This document shows positions 16,355 to 25,708 of a stretch of DNA of 40,450 nt, piece after piece; within the stretch, counting starts at the first letter, position 1, and the number at the start of each line of letters is the position of its first letter. This DNA comes from Brevundimonas vesicularis. Its GTDB lineage: Bacteria; Pseudomonadota; Alphaproteobacteria; Caulobacterales; Caulobacteraceae. A model generated the notes under the pieces. It was not told the DNA's origin. It saw only the letters and a program-made list of their open reading frames with translations, and did no database searches. Location: positions 1 to 40,450 of the forward strand of contig NZ_JACHLJ010000006.1 in assembly GCF_014204545.1 (NCBI RefSeq). The letters run 5' to 3'. Made by a program: the position numbers and the translations under genes.

Positions 16355-16378
16355 GAACATGAACCTTTCGTCATGTTC
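16355..16378. promoter_or_regulatory. Inverted repeat in the argG/M16 divergent promoter region
   Basis: GAACATGA and TCATGTTC form a perfect 8-bp inverted repeat with an 8-base spacer, between the divergent argG (start 16258) and M16 peptidase (start 16449) genes. It looks like a dimeric regulator operator. It is not an alphaproteobacterial LexA box. The regulator is unknown. Confidence 0.4.
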
Positions 16379-16448
16379 CATTTGGTCGCGTTGCCAGGCG
16401 GCAGACCGGCGTTATGGTCCCCTCCAACTGCAATCCCGAGGATATCGC

Positions 16449-19313
16449 ATGCGCCGCACTGGCTCTCTCGTCGCCGCCGCCGCCCTTCTGGCGGTTTCAA
16501 CGCCCGTCTGGGCCTCCGTGGCCGCCGCACCTGCCGCCCAGGCCAGGGGTCAGGCCGCCGCACCCGCCGTCCAGGCCGCGCCGGTGTCGCAGCTGATCAA
16601 CGAAGTCGACATCCCCTACACCAAGCTCACCCTCGACAACGGCCTGACCGTCCTGGTTCACGAGGACCACAAGGCCCCCGTCGTCGCCGTCTCCGTCTGG
16701 TACAATGTCGGCTCCAAGGACGAGCCGGCCGGCAAGACCGGCTTCGCCCACCTGTTCGAACACCTGATGTTCGGCGGCTCGGAAAATGCGGCCGGTAGCT
16801 ATTTCACGCCGATGCGCAACATGGGCGCGACCGACATGAACGGGACCACCTATTTCGACCGCACCAACTATTTCGAGACGGTCCCGACCCCGGCGCTGGA
16901 ACAGGCCCTGTTCATGGAAAGCGACCGCATGGGCTACATGCTGGGCGCCATCAGCCAGGAGACGCTCGATCTGCAACGCGGCGTCGTCCAGAACGAAAAG
17001 CGTCAGGGCGACAACCAGCCCTATGGCCTGAACCAGTACAAGCAGCTGGAAGCCCTGTTCCCCGAAGGCCACCCCTATCGCCACTCGACCATCGGCTCGA
17101 TGGCCGACCTGGACGCCGCCTCGATGCAGACGGTGCGCGACTGGTTCACTTCCAACTACGGCCCCAACAACGCGGTTCTTGTGCTGGCCGGCGACATCAC
17201 CCCCGCCAAGGCGCGTGAACTGACCGACAAATACTTCGGCCCGATCGCCAAGGGTCCGGTGAACAATCCCGCCCAGGCCCCGGTCCCGACCCTGTCCGCC
17301 CCGCTCAGCGAAACCACCCACGACCGCGTCTCGAACGCCCAGGTCGAAGTCAGCTGGGCCGTGCCGGGCATGCTGGACCCGGATTCGGTGCCGCTCAGCG
17401 TCGCCGCCTCGGTCCTAGGCGGCCTGGCCTCCTCGCGCCTGGACAATGAACTGGTGCGCGGCGAGCAGACCGCCGTCTCGGCCAGCGCCGGCAACAGCGC
17501 CTTCCATCGCGTCGGCATCTTCGAGATGAGCGCCACGATCAAGCCGGGCGAAGACCCCGCCGCCGTCGAGGCGCGGATGCGTGAAATCCTGAACGGCCTG
17601 ATCGCGAACGGCCCGACGCAGGACGAGATCAACCGCGTCGTCACCCAATACGCCTCGCGCCGCATCCAGGGCCTGGAACAGGTCGGCGGCTTCGGCGGCA
17701 AGGCCACGGCGCTCGCCGAAGGCCAGCTCTATGCCGGCGATCCGGAATTCTACAAGAAGCAGCTGGCCGCCTACGCCGCCGTCACGCCTGCCCAGGTCAA
17801 GGCGGCGATGCAGAAGTGGCTGACCCGTCCGGCCTATACGCTGACCACCCTGCCCGGCCAGCGCGAAGCCTATCAGGAGGCGGCCGCCGCGCCGTCCGGC
17901 GCCAACCGCACCCCGGCGCCGGAAATCGAGCGCAAGCCGCGCATGCCCAGGCCCGAGATCGGTCAGGTCGCCAACGTCGACTTCCCGGCCGTCGAGCGCA
18001 CCCGACTGTCGAACGGCATGGAGGTGATCTACGCCCAGCGCGACGCCACCCCGACGACGAAGATCGCGCTCGACTTCGACGCCGGCCTGGCCGCCGACGA
18101 CCGGTCCAAACTGGGTCTGCAGACCCTGATGCTGGACCTGATGGACGAGGGCACCCGCACCCTGAACGCCACGCAGCTGGCAGAGGCGCAGGAAGCCCTG
18201 GGCGCCAGCATCACCACCGGCGCGACGATGGACAGTTCGGTGGTCCAACTGTCGGCGGTGACGCCGAACCTGAAGCCTTCGGTGGATCTGATGGCCGAGG
18301 TGGTGCGCAATCCCGCCTTCGCCGCGGCCGAGCTGGAGCGCCTTCGCGCCACCCGCCTGTCTCGCATCGCCGCCGAGCGCACCCAGCCGGCCGCTCTGGC
18401 CAGCCGCGCCCTGCCGGAACTGATGTATGGGCCCAACAGCCCCTACGGCCGTCCGTTCAGCGGCAACGGCGACGAGGCCAGCGTCAAGGCGATCACCGAC
18501 GCCGACATCCGCGCCGACTACGCCAAGTGGATCCGCCCGGACAACGCCAAGCTGTTCGTCGTCTCCGACCGGCCCCTGGCCGAGCTGACGCCGATCCTGG
18601 ACAGCGCCTTCGGTCAATGGGTCCCGCCCGCATCGGCCAAGGCCGTCAAGGACTTCTCGGCCCCGATCCCGGCCGCGACGCCCAAGATCGTGCTGATCGA
18701 CCGTCCGCAATCGCCCCAGTCCTACATCATGGGCGGCGAGGTCCTGGGCCTGTCGGGCACCGACGACCTGTTGGTGCTGAACGCGGCGAACAATGTGCTC
18801 GGCAACGACTTCCTGTCGCGCATCAACTCGGACCTGCGTGAGACCAAGAGCTGGTCCTACGGCGTCAACGCCTCGGTCAATCCGTTCGCCGGGCGCGTGC
18901 CCTATCTGGTCACCGCCCCGGTCCAGGCCGACAAGACCGGCCCGGCCATCGAAGCCCTGAACCAGCAGTTCAACGACTTCCTGTCGGGCGGCAAGGGCGT
19001 GACGCCCGAGGAGCTGCAACGCACGATCAACGGCAACACCCGCCGTCTGGCCGGCAGCTACGAGACCTCGGCCGCCGTCCTGGGCGCCATGCGCTCCAAC
19101 GCCCTGCTGGGCCGTCCGGACGACTATCCGGAAACCATCGCGGCGCGCACCAACGCCCTGACCGCAGCCCAGCTGGACGCCGCCGCCAAGGCCGCCATCG
19201 ACCCGTCCAAGTTCGTCTGGGTCGTGGTCGGCGACGCCTCGGTGGTCAAGCCGCAACTGGACGCCTTGGGCATCCCTGTCGAGGTCCGCGCGGCGGCCCC
19301 CGCCGCCCAATAG
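16449..19313 (+). CDS. Periplasmic M16 zinc metallopeptidase with two M16 units
   Basis: ATG 16449 gives 954 residues beginning with a signal peptide (MRRTGSLVAAAALLAVSTPV). The open frame extends further upstream, but that would bury the signal. The first M16 unit has the inverted zinc motif HLFEH in FAHLFEHLMFGG, with a downstream Glu in the ETLDLQRGVVQNEKRQ region. A second M16 unit begins near TRLSNGMEVIYAQRDA and has LMLDLMDEGT in place of HXXEH, so it is probably structural only, as in pitrilysin-type clam-shells. It likely degrades peptides in the periplasm. A strong terminator follows 23 bases after the stop. Confidence 0.92.
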   Translation: MRRTGSLVAAAALLAVSTPVWASVAAAPAAQARGQAAAPAVQAAPVSQLINEVDIPYTKLTLDNGLTVLVHEDHKAPVVAVSVWYNVGSKDEPAGKTGFAHLFEHLMFGGSENAAGSYFTPMRNMGATDMNGTTYFDRTNYFETVPTPALEQALFMESDRMGYMLGAISQETLDLQRGVVQNEKRQGDNQPYGLNQYKQLEALFPEGHPYRHSTIGSMADLDAASMQTVRDWFTSNYGPNNAVLVLAGDITPAKARELTDKYFGPIAKGPVNNPAQAPVPTLSAPLSETTHDRVSNAQVEVSWAVPGMLDPDSVPLSVAASVLGGLASSRLDNELVRGEQTAVSASAGNSAFHRVGIFEMSATIKPGEDPAAVEARMREILNGLIANGPTQDEINRVVTQYASRRIQGLEQVGGFGGKATALAEGQLYAGDPEFYKKQLAAYAAVTPAQVKAAMQKWLTRPAYTLTTLPGQREAYQEAAAAPSGANRTPAPEIERKPRMPRPEIGQVANVDFPAVERTRLSNGMEVIYAQRDATPTTKIALDFDAGLAADDRSKLGLQTLMLDLMDEGTRTLNATQLAEAQEALGASITTGATMDSSVVQLSAVTPNLKPSVDLMAEVVRNPAFAAAELERLRATRLSRIAAERTQPAALASRALPELMYGPNSPYGRPFSGNGDEASVKAITDADIRADYAKWIRPDNAKLFVVSDRPLAELTPILDSAFGQWVPPASAKAVKDFSAPIPAATPKIVLIDRPQSPQSYIMGGEVLGLSGTDDLLVLNAANNVLGNDFLSRINSDLRETKSWSYGVNASVNPFAGRVPYLVTAPVQADKTGPAIEALNQQFNDFLSGGKGVTPEELQRTINGNTRRLAGSYETSAAVLGAMRSNALLGRPDDYPETIAARTNALTAAQLDAAAKAAIDPSKFVWVVVGDASVVKPQLDALGIPVEVRAAAPAAQ

Positions 19314-19336
19314 GGCGACGACAGACCACAACGATG

Positions 19337-19370
19337 AAGGCCCGGAGAGCGATCTCCGGGCCTTTTCTTT
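19337..19370 (+). terminator. Rho-independent terminator of the M16 gene
   Basis: AAGGCCCGGAGA and TCTCCGGGCCTT form a perfect 12-bp stem around GCGA, followed by a T-rich tract. It lies between the convergent M16 and engB genes. Confidence 0.9.
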
Positions 19371-19409
19371 TTGCCGTCATGCTCGGGTGTGACCCGACGA
19401 TGAGGGCCG

Positions 19410-20063
19410 CTAGTCCAGCGTGGCGCCCGTCGTGCGCATGATCTCGGCGCGCAGTTCGGGCAGACCGAGACCCTTTTCCGACGACGTCAGGGCCACCACC
19501 GGGAAGGCGGCGGGGCGTTTGGAGATGGCCTTCAGGGTTGCGGCCTGCACGGCCTCGCCCTCGCCCTTCTTCAGCTTGTCGGCCTTGGTCAGGACGATCT
19601 GATAGCTGACGGCGGCCAGATCGAGCGCATCCAGCGCCTCGGTATCCACCGACTTCAGCCCATGGCGGCTGTCGATCAGCAGATAGACCCGCTTCAGCGT
19701 CACCCGGCCGCGCAGATAGTCGCGGCCCAGATCCTGGAACTTCTTGACCGTGGTCTTGGACGCCTTGGCCCAGCCATAGCCGGGCAGGTCGACCAGACGC
19801 ATCCGGCCGTCCAGATCGAAGAAGTTGACCTCGCGCGTGCGGCCCGGCTCGTTCGAGGCGCGGGCCAGCTTGTGCATGCCCACCAGCCCGTTGATCAGGC
19901 TGGACTTGCCCACGTTCGAACGCCCGGCGAAGGCGATCTCGGGCAGGTCGGGGTCGGGCAGTTGCTCGATCTTGGCCGCGCCCATGACGAAGGTCGCAGG
20001 CCGCGCGAACAGGACGCGCGCCGCCTCGATGTCCTCGGGCGTGAACTCGGTCTCGTCGATCAC
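19410..20063 (-). CDS. engB: Ribosome biogenesis GTP-binding protein EngB/YihA
   Basis: A 217-residue TRAFAC GTPase essential for late 50S assembly in many bacteria. G1 is [11 protein letters not shown]3 lies in [14 protein letters not shown]4 is LTKADKL and G5 is [11 protein letters not shown] choose GTG 20063 ([16 protein letters not shown]) because it overlaps the yidC stop as GTGA and gives the usual family length; the longer open frame runs through yidC in another phase and is not real. It is the last gene of the rpmH-rnpA-yidC-engB operon. Confidence 0.95.
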   Translation of the reverse strand: MIDETEFTPEDIEAARVLFARPATFVMGAAKIEQLPDPDLPEIAFAGRSNVGKSSLINGLVGMHKLARASNEPGRTREVNFFDLDGRMRLVDLPGYGWAKASKTTVKKFQDLGRDYLRGRVTLKRVYLLIDSRHGLKSVDTEALDALDLAAVSYQIVLTKADKLKKGEGEAVQAATLKAISKRPAAFPVVALTSSEKGLGLPELRAEIMRTTGATLD

Positions 20064-21856
20064 GCCGGTGACTTCTTGAACCGGGCGAAGAAGGTGTCGA
20101 TCGGGTTCTCGGCCTTGTAGCGGTGCATGATCACATACTGCTGCAGGATGGTCAGGATGTTGGACCAGGCCCAGTAGATCAGCAGGCCCGCCGCGAACGG
20201 CGCCATGATGAAGGTGAACAGCAGCGGCATGAACTGGAAGATCTGGCGCTGGACCGGATCGGCCGCCGGCGGATTCATCGCCGTCTGCAGCCACATCGTC
20301 AGGCCATAGGCGATCGCCAGCAGACCCAGGTGCAGCGGGCCAGCCAACAGGCCGCCGATCAGCGGCGCCATCGCTGGATCCCACGGGATCAGGCCGAACA
20401 GGTTCCAGATCGACGACGGATCGCGCGCCGACAGGTCATGGATGAAGCCCAGGAACGGCTGGTGACGCATTTCGATGGTCACGGTCAGCACCTTGTACAG
20501 GGCGTAGAAGACCGGGATCTGCAGCACCAGCGGAAGGCATCCGGCGACCGGATTGATCTTCTCGCGCTGATACAGGGCCATCGTCTCCTGCTGCTGCTTC
20601 TGCGGGTCGTCTTTGAACTTCTTCTTGATCTCCTCCATCTTGGGCTGGAGGTTCCGCATCTTGGACATCGAGGCGTAGGCGTTGTTGGCCAGCGGGAACA
20701 TCACCAGCTTGACGATGACGGTCAGGGCCAGAATGGCGACGCCGAAGCTGCCGACCAGGCCATAGACGTTCTCCAGGATCCAGAAGATCGGCCGCGTCAG
20801 GAACCAGAACATGCCCCAGTCGATCGCATAGACGAAGCGCGGCAGGTTCAGGCTCTGCTCATAGGACTTCAGCACCTCGGCGCGCTTGACCCCGGCGAAC
20901 AGGCGTTGGGTCTCGGTTGCGGTCGCGCCCGGCTGGATGGTGCGGGTGGTGCCCAGGACATTGGCTTCCAGCTGCTGGGCGCCGTTCAGGTCGCGCACGC
21001 GGAATTCGGTTTCGACCGCCTCGTTCTGCTGGGGCAGCAGGGCCGCCAGCCAGTATTTGTCGGTGATGCCCAGCCAGCCGCCGGTCGAGGCGTTCTCGAT
21101 CCGCGGCTCCTTCAGCCAGTCCTTGTATTTCTTCTGCTCGGTCCGGTAGTCGCCCGGCTTGCCGAAGGTGCCGATCGCGCCCTCGTGGACGATGTGCGAC
21201 GAGCCGGCTGCGGGCGGCACGCCCTGGCGCTGGACGCTGCCGTAGGGGGCGATGGTGATCGCCTGCGTCCCCAGGTTCTGCACCGTGTCCTGCACCGAGA
21301 AGACGTATTTGTCGTCGACCGAGATCACGCGGGTAAAGCGCAGGCCCTGGCCGTTGTCCCAGGTCAAGGTGACCGGCGTCGTCGGCGTCAGGGTCGAACC
21401 ATTGGTCAGGCGCCAGACGGTGTTGGGTCCGGGCACGCCGCCGGCGACATTGGGGCCGGTCCAGCCGAACTGGGCGAAATAGGCGTTCTGCATCCCCTGC
21501 GGGCGGAACAGCTCGACGGGCTCAGGCTTGTCCTGCACCTCGCGGTAGTCGGTCAGGAACAGGTCGTCGATGCGGCCGCCTTGCAGCGACAGCGATCCCT
21601 TCAGCGTGCCGGACTGGATCGGCACCCGCGCGGCGGTGCTCAGCGCCTGGCTGCGGTCGGTGACGAAGGTCGGGCCCTGCGGGCTCAGCGCCGTGCGCGC
21701 GGCGTTGTCAGCGGTCTGCGACTGCTCGGCCTGGGCCTGCTGCTGCACCGCGCGACGCTCGGCCTGCGGACGCAGCACGGCGAAATAATAGATCCCCATG
21801 ATCAGGGCCGAGCACACGATGAAGATGATCGTGTTGCGCGTGTTCTCGTTTTTCAT
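20060..21856 (-). CDS. yidC: Membrane protein insertase YidC
   Basis: A 598-residue inner-membrane insertase/Oxa1-family protein that places proteins in the membrane alone or with SecYEG. It has an N-terminal signal-anchor helix ([19 protein letters not shown]), a large periplasmic beta domain (to about residue 350) and five core helices including [19 protein letters not shown] and the end [20 protein letters not shown]. Between them lies the cytoplasmic coiled-coil hairpin ([20 protein letters not shown]). Length is normal for Gram-negative YidC. Its start overlaps the rnpA stop (ATGA) and its stop overlaps the engB start (GTGA). Confidence 0.97.
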   Translation of the reverse strand: MKNENTRNTIIFIVCSALIMGIYYFAVLRPQAERRAVQQQAQAEQSQTADNAARTALSPQGPTFVTDRSQALSTAARVPIQSGTLKGSLSLQGGRIDDLFLTDYREVQDKPEPVELFRPQGMQNAYFAQFGWTGPNVAGGVPGPNTVWRLTNGSTLTPTTPVTLTWDNGQGLRFTRVISVDDKYVFSVQDTVQNLGTQAITIAPYGSVQRQGVPPAAGSSHIVHEGAIGTFGKPGDYRTEQKKYKDWLKEPRIENASTGGWLGITDKYWLAALLPQQNEAVETEFRVRDLNGAQQLEANVLGTTRTIQPGATATETQRLFAGVKRAEVLKSYEQSLNLPRFVYAIDWGMFWFLTRPIFWILENVYGLVGSFGVAILALTVIVKLVMFPLANNAYASMSKMRNLQPKMEEIKKKFKDDPQKQQQETMALYQREKINPVAGCLPLVLQIPVFYALYKVLTVTIEMRHQPFLGFIHDLSARDPSSIWNLFGLIPWDPAMAPLIGGLLAGPLHLGLLAIAYGLTMWLQTAMNPPAADPVQRQIFQFMPLLFTFIMAPFAAGLLIYWAWSNILTILQQYVIMHRYKAENPIDTFFARFKKSPA

Positions 21857-22257
21857 GGATTCTGGCGGTCCTGGCCGGATGGGGCGCGGGCGTGCGAAGG
21901 CTTGTGTGCCTTGGGTGTCGCCAGCCTTGTAAGCGTCGATTTCACGTCGTCAAGCAGACGGTCCCACGCACGCTCGGTCGTGCCCATGCGGGCGATGAAG
22001 ACATAGTCGCTTCCGGGCACGCCATGCTGGGCCAGCATGGCCCGCGCGGCCTCGCGCAGACGACGTTTGGCGCGGTTGCGCTGAACCGCCCCGCCGATCT
22101 TCTTGGTGGCGGTGAAACCCAGGCCGATGTGCGGCGAACCGTCGCCACGCTCCAGCCGCTGGATCACCACGGCGCCGCGCGCCTCGGAAACGCCTTTGGC
22201 GGCCGCCAGAAACTGGGGCCGCCGCAACAGACGCTTGATCTGTAAAAGGTCGCTCAT
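21853..22257 (-). CDS. rnpA: Ribonuclease P protein component
   Basis: A 134-residue basic protein that binds the RNase P RNA and helps remove tRNA 5' leaders. The RNR signature appears as GGAVQRNRAKRRLREAARAM, preceded by GLGFTATKKIGG. The C-terminal 15 residues ([15 protein letters not shown]) extend past the usual fold and overlap the yidC start. It follows rpmH by 30 bases, the canonical arrangement. Confidence 0.95.
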   Translation of the reverse strand: MSDLLQIKRLLRRPQFLAAAKGVSEARGAVVIQRLERGDGSPHIGLGFTATKKIGGAVQRNRAKRRLREAARAMLAQHGVPGSDYVFIARMGTTERAWDRLLDDVKSTLTRLATPKAHKPSHARAPSGQDRQNP

Positions 22258-22287
22258 GCGTCCAAAAGATCCGGACGCGTAAGCCGC

Positions 22288-22422
22288 TTACGCCGTCAGG
22301 CGCTTGCGGCCCTTGGCGCGACGGCGCGCAACAATCTTCTGGCCGTTCTTGGTGGCCATCCGGCTGCGGAAGCCGTGACGGCGCTTGCGCACGAGTCGCG
22401 ACGGCTGATAGGTCCGCTTCAC
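22288..22422 (-). CDS. rpmH: Large-subunit ribosomal protein bL34
   Basis: A 44-residue, highly basic protein starting [20 protein letters not shown] and ending [12 protein letters not shown], full length for bL34. It starts at GTG 22422 with AGGAG seven bases ahead. It is the first gene of the rpmH-rnpA-yidC-engB operon, so the promoter should lie in 22423-22539, shared with the divergent TVP38 gene. Confidence 0.97.
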   Translation of the reverse strand: MKRTYQPSRLVRKRRHGFRSRMATKNGQKIVARRRAKGRKRLTA

Positions 22423-22539
22423 GGTCGGCTCCTGACGTTAAAAGGTTGGGCGACGGGGCAAGAGGCGTCCGCCGCAGGAAGGGCGGGCGTATAAGTCGCA
22501 TGTCCGCGTGAGTCAACGCTCGGACGGCATTTCGGGACG

Positions 22540-23298
22540 ATGAAACGGATGGCGAAACGAACGGCGAAGGAATGGGCCCTGCGGCTGGCGCCGCTGGCGG
22601 CCATCGCCGGCCTGGTGATCGCCTTCTTCGCCCTGGGCTGGAACCGCTATCTGTCGATGGATCTGATCCGTGAGCACGGGCTGAACCTTCGTGCCTATGC
22701 GCAACAGAACTGGTGGATCGCGCTGGTCGCCTTCATCGCCGTCTATGCCCTGGCGACCGCCTCGACCATTCCCGGACCCGTCTTCCTGACCCTGCTGGGC
22801 GGGATGATGTTCGGTCCCTATGTCGGCGCCCTGGCCCAGTCGACGGGAGCCACCATCGGTTCGGTCGTCATCTATTATGTCTATCGCACCTCGATCGGTT
22901 CGTGGCTGCGCGCCAAGTTCGAGGCCGACGCCGGCTTCATGGATCGGCTGGCCAAGGGCATCGACCGCAACGCCTTCACCACCCTGTTCACCCTGCGCGT
23001 GATCCCCAGCGTGCCCTTCGTCCTGGTCAACGCGACGGCGGGGATGATGGCGGTGCCGCTGAGACCTTACATCATCGCCACCTTCATCGGCCTGCTGCCG
23101 TCCACCTTCATCTACACCTGGATCGGATCGCAGCTGGGCGGCCTGCTGCGCGCCGGCGTGCGCCCGGACCTGCCCATGCTGCTGCAACAGTTCTTCTGGC
23201 CCTTGATGGGCGTGGTCTTCCTGTCCCTGCTTCTGCCCATCGGCATCAAGCTATTCCAGATGATCCGTGCACGGCGGATCGGGGCGACGGCGGCATGA
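22540..23298 (+). CDS. TVP38/TMEM64-family (DedA-like) membrane protein
   Basis: A 252-residue inner-membrane protein with an N-terminal TM helix and several more. The VTT/SNARE-associated core contains TIPGPVFLTLLGGMMFGPYV, a re-entrant loop motif, and FTLRVIPSVPFVLVNATAGM with the conserved Arg-x-x-Pro. Homologues scramble or flip lipids; its lipid is unknown. Its stop overlaps the start of the following histidine kinase as ATGA, so the two are coupled and the kinase may sense a membrane state linked to this transporter. That link is inference. Confidence 0.88.
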   Translation: MKRMAKRTAKEWALRLAPLAAIAGLVIAFFALGWNRYLSMDLIREHGLNLRAYAQQNWWIALVAFIAVYALATASTIPGPVFLTLLGGMMFGPYVGALAQSTGATIGSVVIYYVYRTSIGSWLRAKFEADAGFMDRLAKGIDRNAFTTLFTLRVIPSVPFVLVNATAGMMAVPLRPYIIATFIGLLPSTFIYTWIGSQLGGLLRAGVRPDLPMLLQQFFWPLMGVVFLSLLLPIGIKLFQMIRARRIGATAA

Positions 23299-24782
23299 GC
23301 GCCCTGTTCGACCGGATCGCGGCGCGGCTGAACCTGACGCCGGACCAGGCCAGTCTCTGGCGCGAGCGTCTGACGCCCCCGACCCTGAATCCAAGGGCGC
23401 CCGACGGCCTGTCGGCGCGGCTGCTGCTGCTGACCGTCGCCTTCACCCTGGCGGTCGAGGCCCTGATCCTGGGGCCGAACCTGGCGGCCTTCCATGAGCG
23501 CTGGCTGCGCGACCGGCTCCAGGCCGCCGAACTGGCCTCGGTCGGGGTCGAAGCCCTGCCCTACAGCGCAGTCGAGGACGACACGGCGGCCGAGCTGATG
23601 CGGATCGGCGGGGTGCAGGCGGTCGCCCTGACGGAGCAAGGCGTGCGCCGCCTGCTGCTTCAGGCTCCCAACCTGCCCCGCGCGCCCGAACTGATCGACC
23701 TGAGGCGTCAGGACAGCTGGTCGCGCCTGACCGACCCGTGGCGCACCCTGTTCGGACATCCGGACCGCTCGCTGCGGGTTCAGGCCAAGCCGCGCTATCG
23801 CTCGGGCGACTTCATCGAGATCGTCACCCCCGCCCAGCCGTTGAAACTGGAACTGCGCGCCTTCCTGCTGAACAGCCTGCTGGTGTCCCTGCTGGTGTCG
23901 GTGACGGCGGGCGCGCTGCTATATGGCGGTCTGGCCCTGCTGGTGCTGCGCCCGCTGCGTCGCGTCACCCGCTCGATGGAGCGGTTCGCCGCCGATCCCG
24001 AGAGCGAGGCCGAGGCGCCGTCCGACCGACACGACGAGATCGGCCGCGTCGAGCGCGAACTCAGCCGGATGCAGGAGGAGGTGCGCCATTCCCTGCGCTC
24101 TCGCGCCCGTCTGGTCGCGCTGGGCGAGGCGGTGGCCAAGATCAACCACGACCTGCGAAACATGCTGACCTCGGCCCAGATGGCGTCCGAGCGGCTGGCG
24201 ACCTCCGCCGACCCGCAGGTGGCCAAGGCCCTGCCCCGGCTGGAGCGCGCGCTCAGCCGCGCCGCCGGCCTGTCGCGCAATGTGCTGGAGTACGGCAAGA
24301 GCGAGGAGCCCGCGCCCCAGAAGACCCGCGTCGTCCTGACCAAGGCCCTGACCCTGGCGGCCGAGGACGCCGGGCTGGACCCCGACGGCGTGCGCCTGGT
24401 CAAACAGCTGCCGCCCCGGTTCGCCGTCGAGGCCGACCCGGATCAGCTGTACCGCATCCTGGTCAATCTGATGCGCAACGCCCGCCAGGCCATCGAGGCC
24501 GATCCGACGCGTCCGCCCGAGCGGCGCGGCAAGGGCGCCATCACCGTCAGCGCCTTTGGTCAGGACGGCTTCTGCGTCGTGCGCATCGCCGACGACGGCC
24601 CCGGCATTCCGCCGCGTCTGGCCGAACGCCTGTTCGAACCCTTCGTCAGCTCAAAGAGCTCGGACGGCTCGGGCCTGGGCCTGACCATCTCGCGCGAACT
24701 GGCCGCCCTTCACGGCGGCGATCTGCGGCTGGTCGAGACCGACGGCAAGGGCGCCGTGTTCGAGCTGCGCCTGCCGGGCTGA
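23295..24782 (+). CDS. Membrane sensor histidine kinase
   Basis: The 495-residue kinase starts at ATG 23295; the open frame continues upstream only as a shadow. TM1 is about residues 41-60, a periplasmic sensor of roughly 130 residues follows, and TM2 is about 190-218. A HAMP linker comes next (PLRRVTRSMERFAADPE), then the H-box INHDLRNML with phospho-acceptor His285. The N-box is NLMRNARQAIEAD, and the G-boxes are IADDGPGIP and GSGLGLTISRELA. No response regulator gene is adjacent, so it is an orphan here. It is translationally coupled to the TVP38-type membrane gene. Confidence 0.93.
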   Translation: MSALFDRIAARLNLTPDQASLWRERLTPPTLNPRAPDGLSARLLLLTVAFTLAVEALILGPNLAAFHERWLRDRLQAAELASVGVEALPYSAVEDDTAAELMRIGGVQAVALTEQGVRRLLLQAPNLPRAPELIDLRRQDSWSRLTDPWRTLFGHPDRSLRVQAKPRYRSGDFIEIVTPAQPLKLELRAFLLNSLLVSLLVSVTAGALLYGGLALLVLRPLRRVTRSMERFAADPESEAEAPSDRHDEIGRVERELSRMQEEVRHSLRSRARLVALGEAVAKINHDLRNMLTSAQMASERLATSADPQVAKALPRLERALSRAAGLSRNVLEYGKSEEPAPQKTRVVLTKALTLAAEDAGLDPDGVRLVKQLPPRFAVEADPDQLYRILVNLMRNARQAIEADPTRPPERRGKGAITVSAFGQDGFCVVRIADDGPGIPPRLAERLFEPFVSSKSSDGSGLGLTISRELAALHGGDLRLVETDGKGAVFELRLPG

Positions 24783-24788
24783 ACCGCC

Positions 24789-25052
24789 CTATTCCAGACC
24801 GTCGTCCGACACGACGAAGGGCCGGTTCTCCGCCTTGGCCTGGGCCGCCAACTCCTCCTGAACCAGATGCCAGCGCCGCAGCCGCTCATAGTCGATGGCG
24901 TGCTCGGGCGAGGCGTCCAGCCAGTGACGGAAGTCCTCGATCTGAAGCCGGGCGTCCGCGGCGGCCGTATCGGGCAGGGCCGGCACGTTCGGCAACTGGC
25001 GCGCGACATCCGCAGGAATGGGAAAGTCGCCGGACGCGGTGCTCAGGATCAT
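24789..25052 (-). CDS. Hypothetical small soluble protein
   Basis: An 87-residue protein from ATG 25052 (MILSTASGDFPIPADVARQL); a longer frame starts upstream but lacks support. It is helical and acidic, with DARLQIEDFRHWLDASPEHA and YERLRRWHLVQEELAAQAKA suggesting paired helices. There is no signal or membrane segment. The family is not recognised. It converges on the histidine kinase end with six bases between stops. Confidence 0.55.
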   Translation of the reverse strand: MILSTASGDFPIPADVARQLPNVPALPDTAAADARLQIEDFRHWLDASPEHAIDYERLRRWHLVQEELAAQAKAENRPFVVSDDGLE

Positions 25053-25198
25053 CGGTCTTCTCGGATAGGCTGCGGTCGGGAGAGGACGACCATGACGCGA
25101 AGCCGAGCCTTTCGCCACCTTTTCATCGCTGCGGCGTTGTGCAGCAGGTTCACAATGGCCAAGCTGCGCAGAACGCCACGGCCTCGGGAGAGACAGTC

Positions 25199-25702
25199 AT
25201 GATCGTTCGCACCGCCGCCATCGCCGCCGCCCTGCTGGTCGCCGCCCAGACCGCGCCCGTCGCCGCCCAGACGGCGCCGGCGCCGGCGACCGCCGACCCC
25301 TATCGCGATCAGCGCGCCCTGCCCGACCCGGCCGATCCCGCCAGCCGCGACGCCCTGCTGAAGGCGCGGGGCGAGGCCTATCACCGCGCCAGCGACGCCC
25401 AGCAAACCGAAGAGGAACTGCGCACCACCCGCGCTCTGAACGACGAGATAGCCGCCCAGAACGCCCTGGCCGACAAGACCGACGCCGACAACCGGCTGGA
25501 CTACGACGCCGCCCTGGCCCGTCATCAGATCGAGGTCAGCCAGGCCGAGGAACAGGCGCGCGCCGCCGCCGAGACCGCGCGTCTGGCGCAGGAGAAATAC
25601 GACCGCGACTACGCCGCCTGGCAGGAACAGGTGCGACTGTGCCGCACGGGTTTCCGCCCCGCCTGCACCGCCCGACCGGCGTGGGTCGCGCCGGCGCAAT
25701 AA
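25199..25702 (+). CDS. Hypothetical periplasmic coiled-coil protein
   Basis: A 167-residue protein starting at ATG 25199 with a signal peptide (MIVRTAAIAAALLVAAQTAP, cleavage near VAAQ). The mature part is an alanine- and glutamate-rich helix (NALADKTDADNRLDYDAALA, then AEEQARAAAETARLAQEKYD) ending YAAWQEQVRLCRTGFRPACT, with two cysteines that may pair. It is probably a soluble periplasmic coiled coil. Function unknown. The long upstream reading frame in the same phase is a shadow of the kinase. Confidence 0.7.
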   Translation: MIVRTAAIAAALLVAAQTAPVAAQTAPAPATADPYRDQRALPDPADPASRDALLKARGEAYHRASDAQQTEEELRTTRALNDEIAAQNALADKTDADNRLDYDAALARHQIEVSQAEEQARAAAETARLAQEKYDRDYAAWQEQVRLCRTGFRPACTARPAWVAPAQ

Positions 25703-25708
25703 GCGCTA

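Noticed and set aside
16326..16448. N-terminal extension of the M16 peptidase to an ATG at 16326
   Set aside because: It would bury the signal peptide, and ATG 16449 gives a proper secreted start.
17415..19331. A 638-residue minus-strand frame opposite the M16 peptidase
   Set aside because: Low-complexity Gly/Arg/Val composition typical of a GC-rich antisense shadow, and the M16 gene is certain.
20064..20384. N-terminal extension of engB
   Set aside because: The extra 107 residues run through yidC in another frame; GTG 20063 overlaps the yidC stop and gives the usual length.
20123..22006. A 627-residue plus-strand frame opposite yidC and rnpA
   Set aside because: Antisense shadow rich in Arg, Gln and Asp with no domain; the opposite-strand operon is certain.
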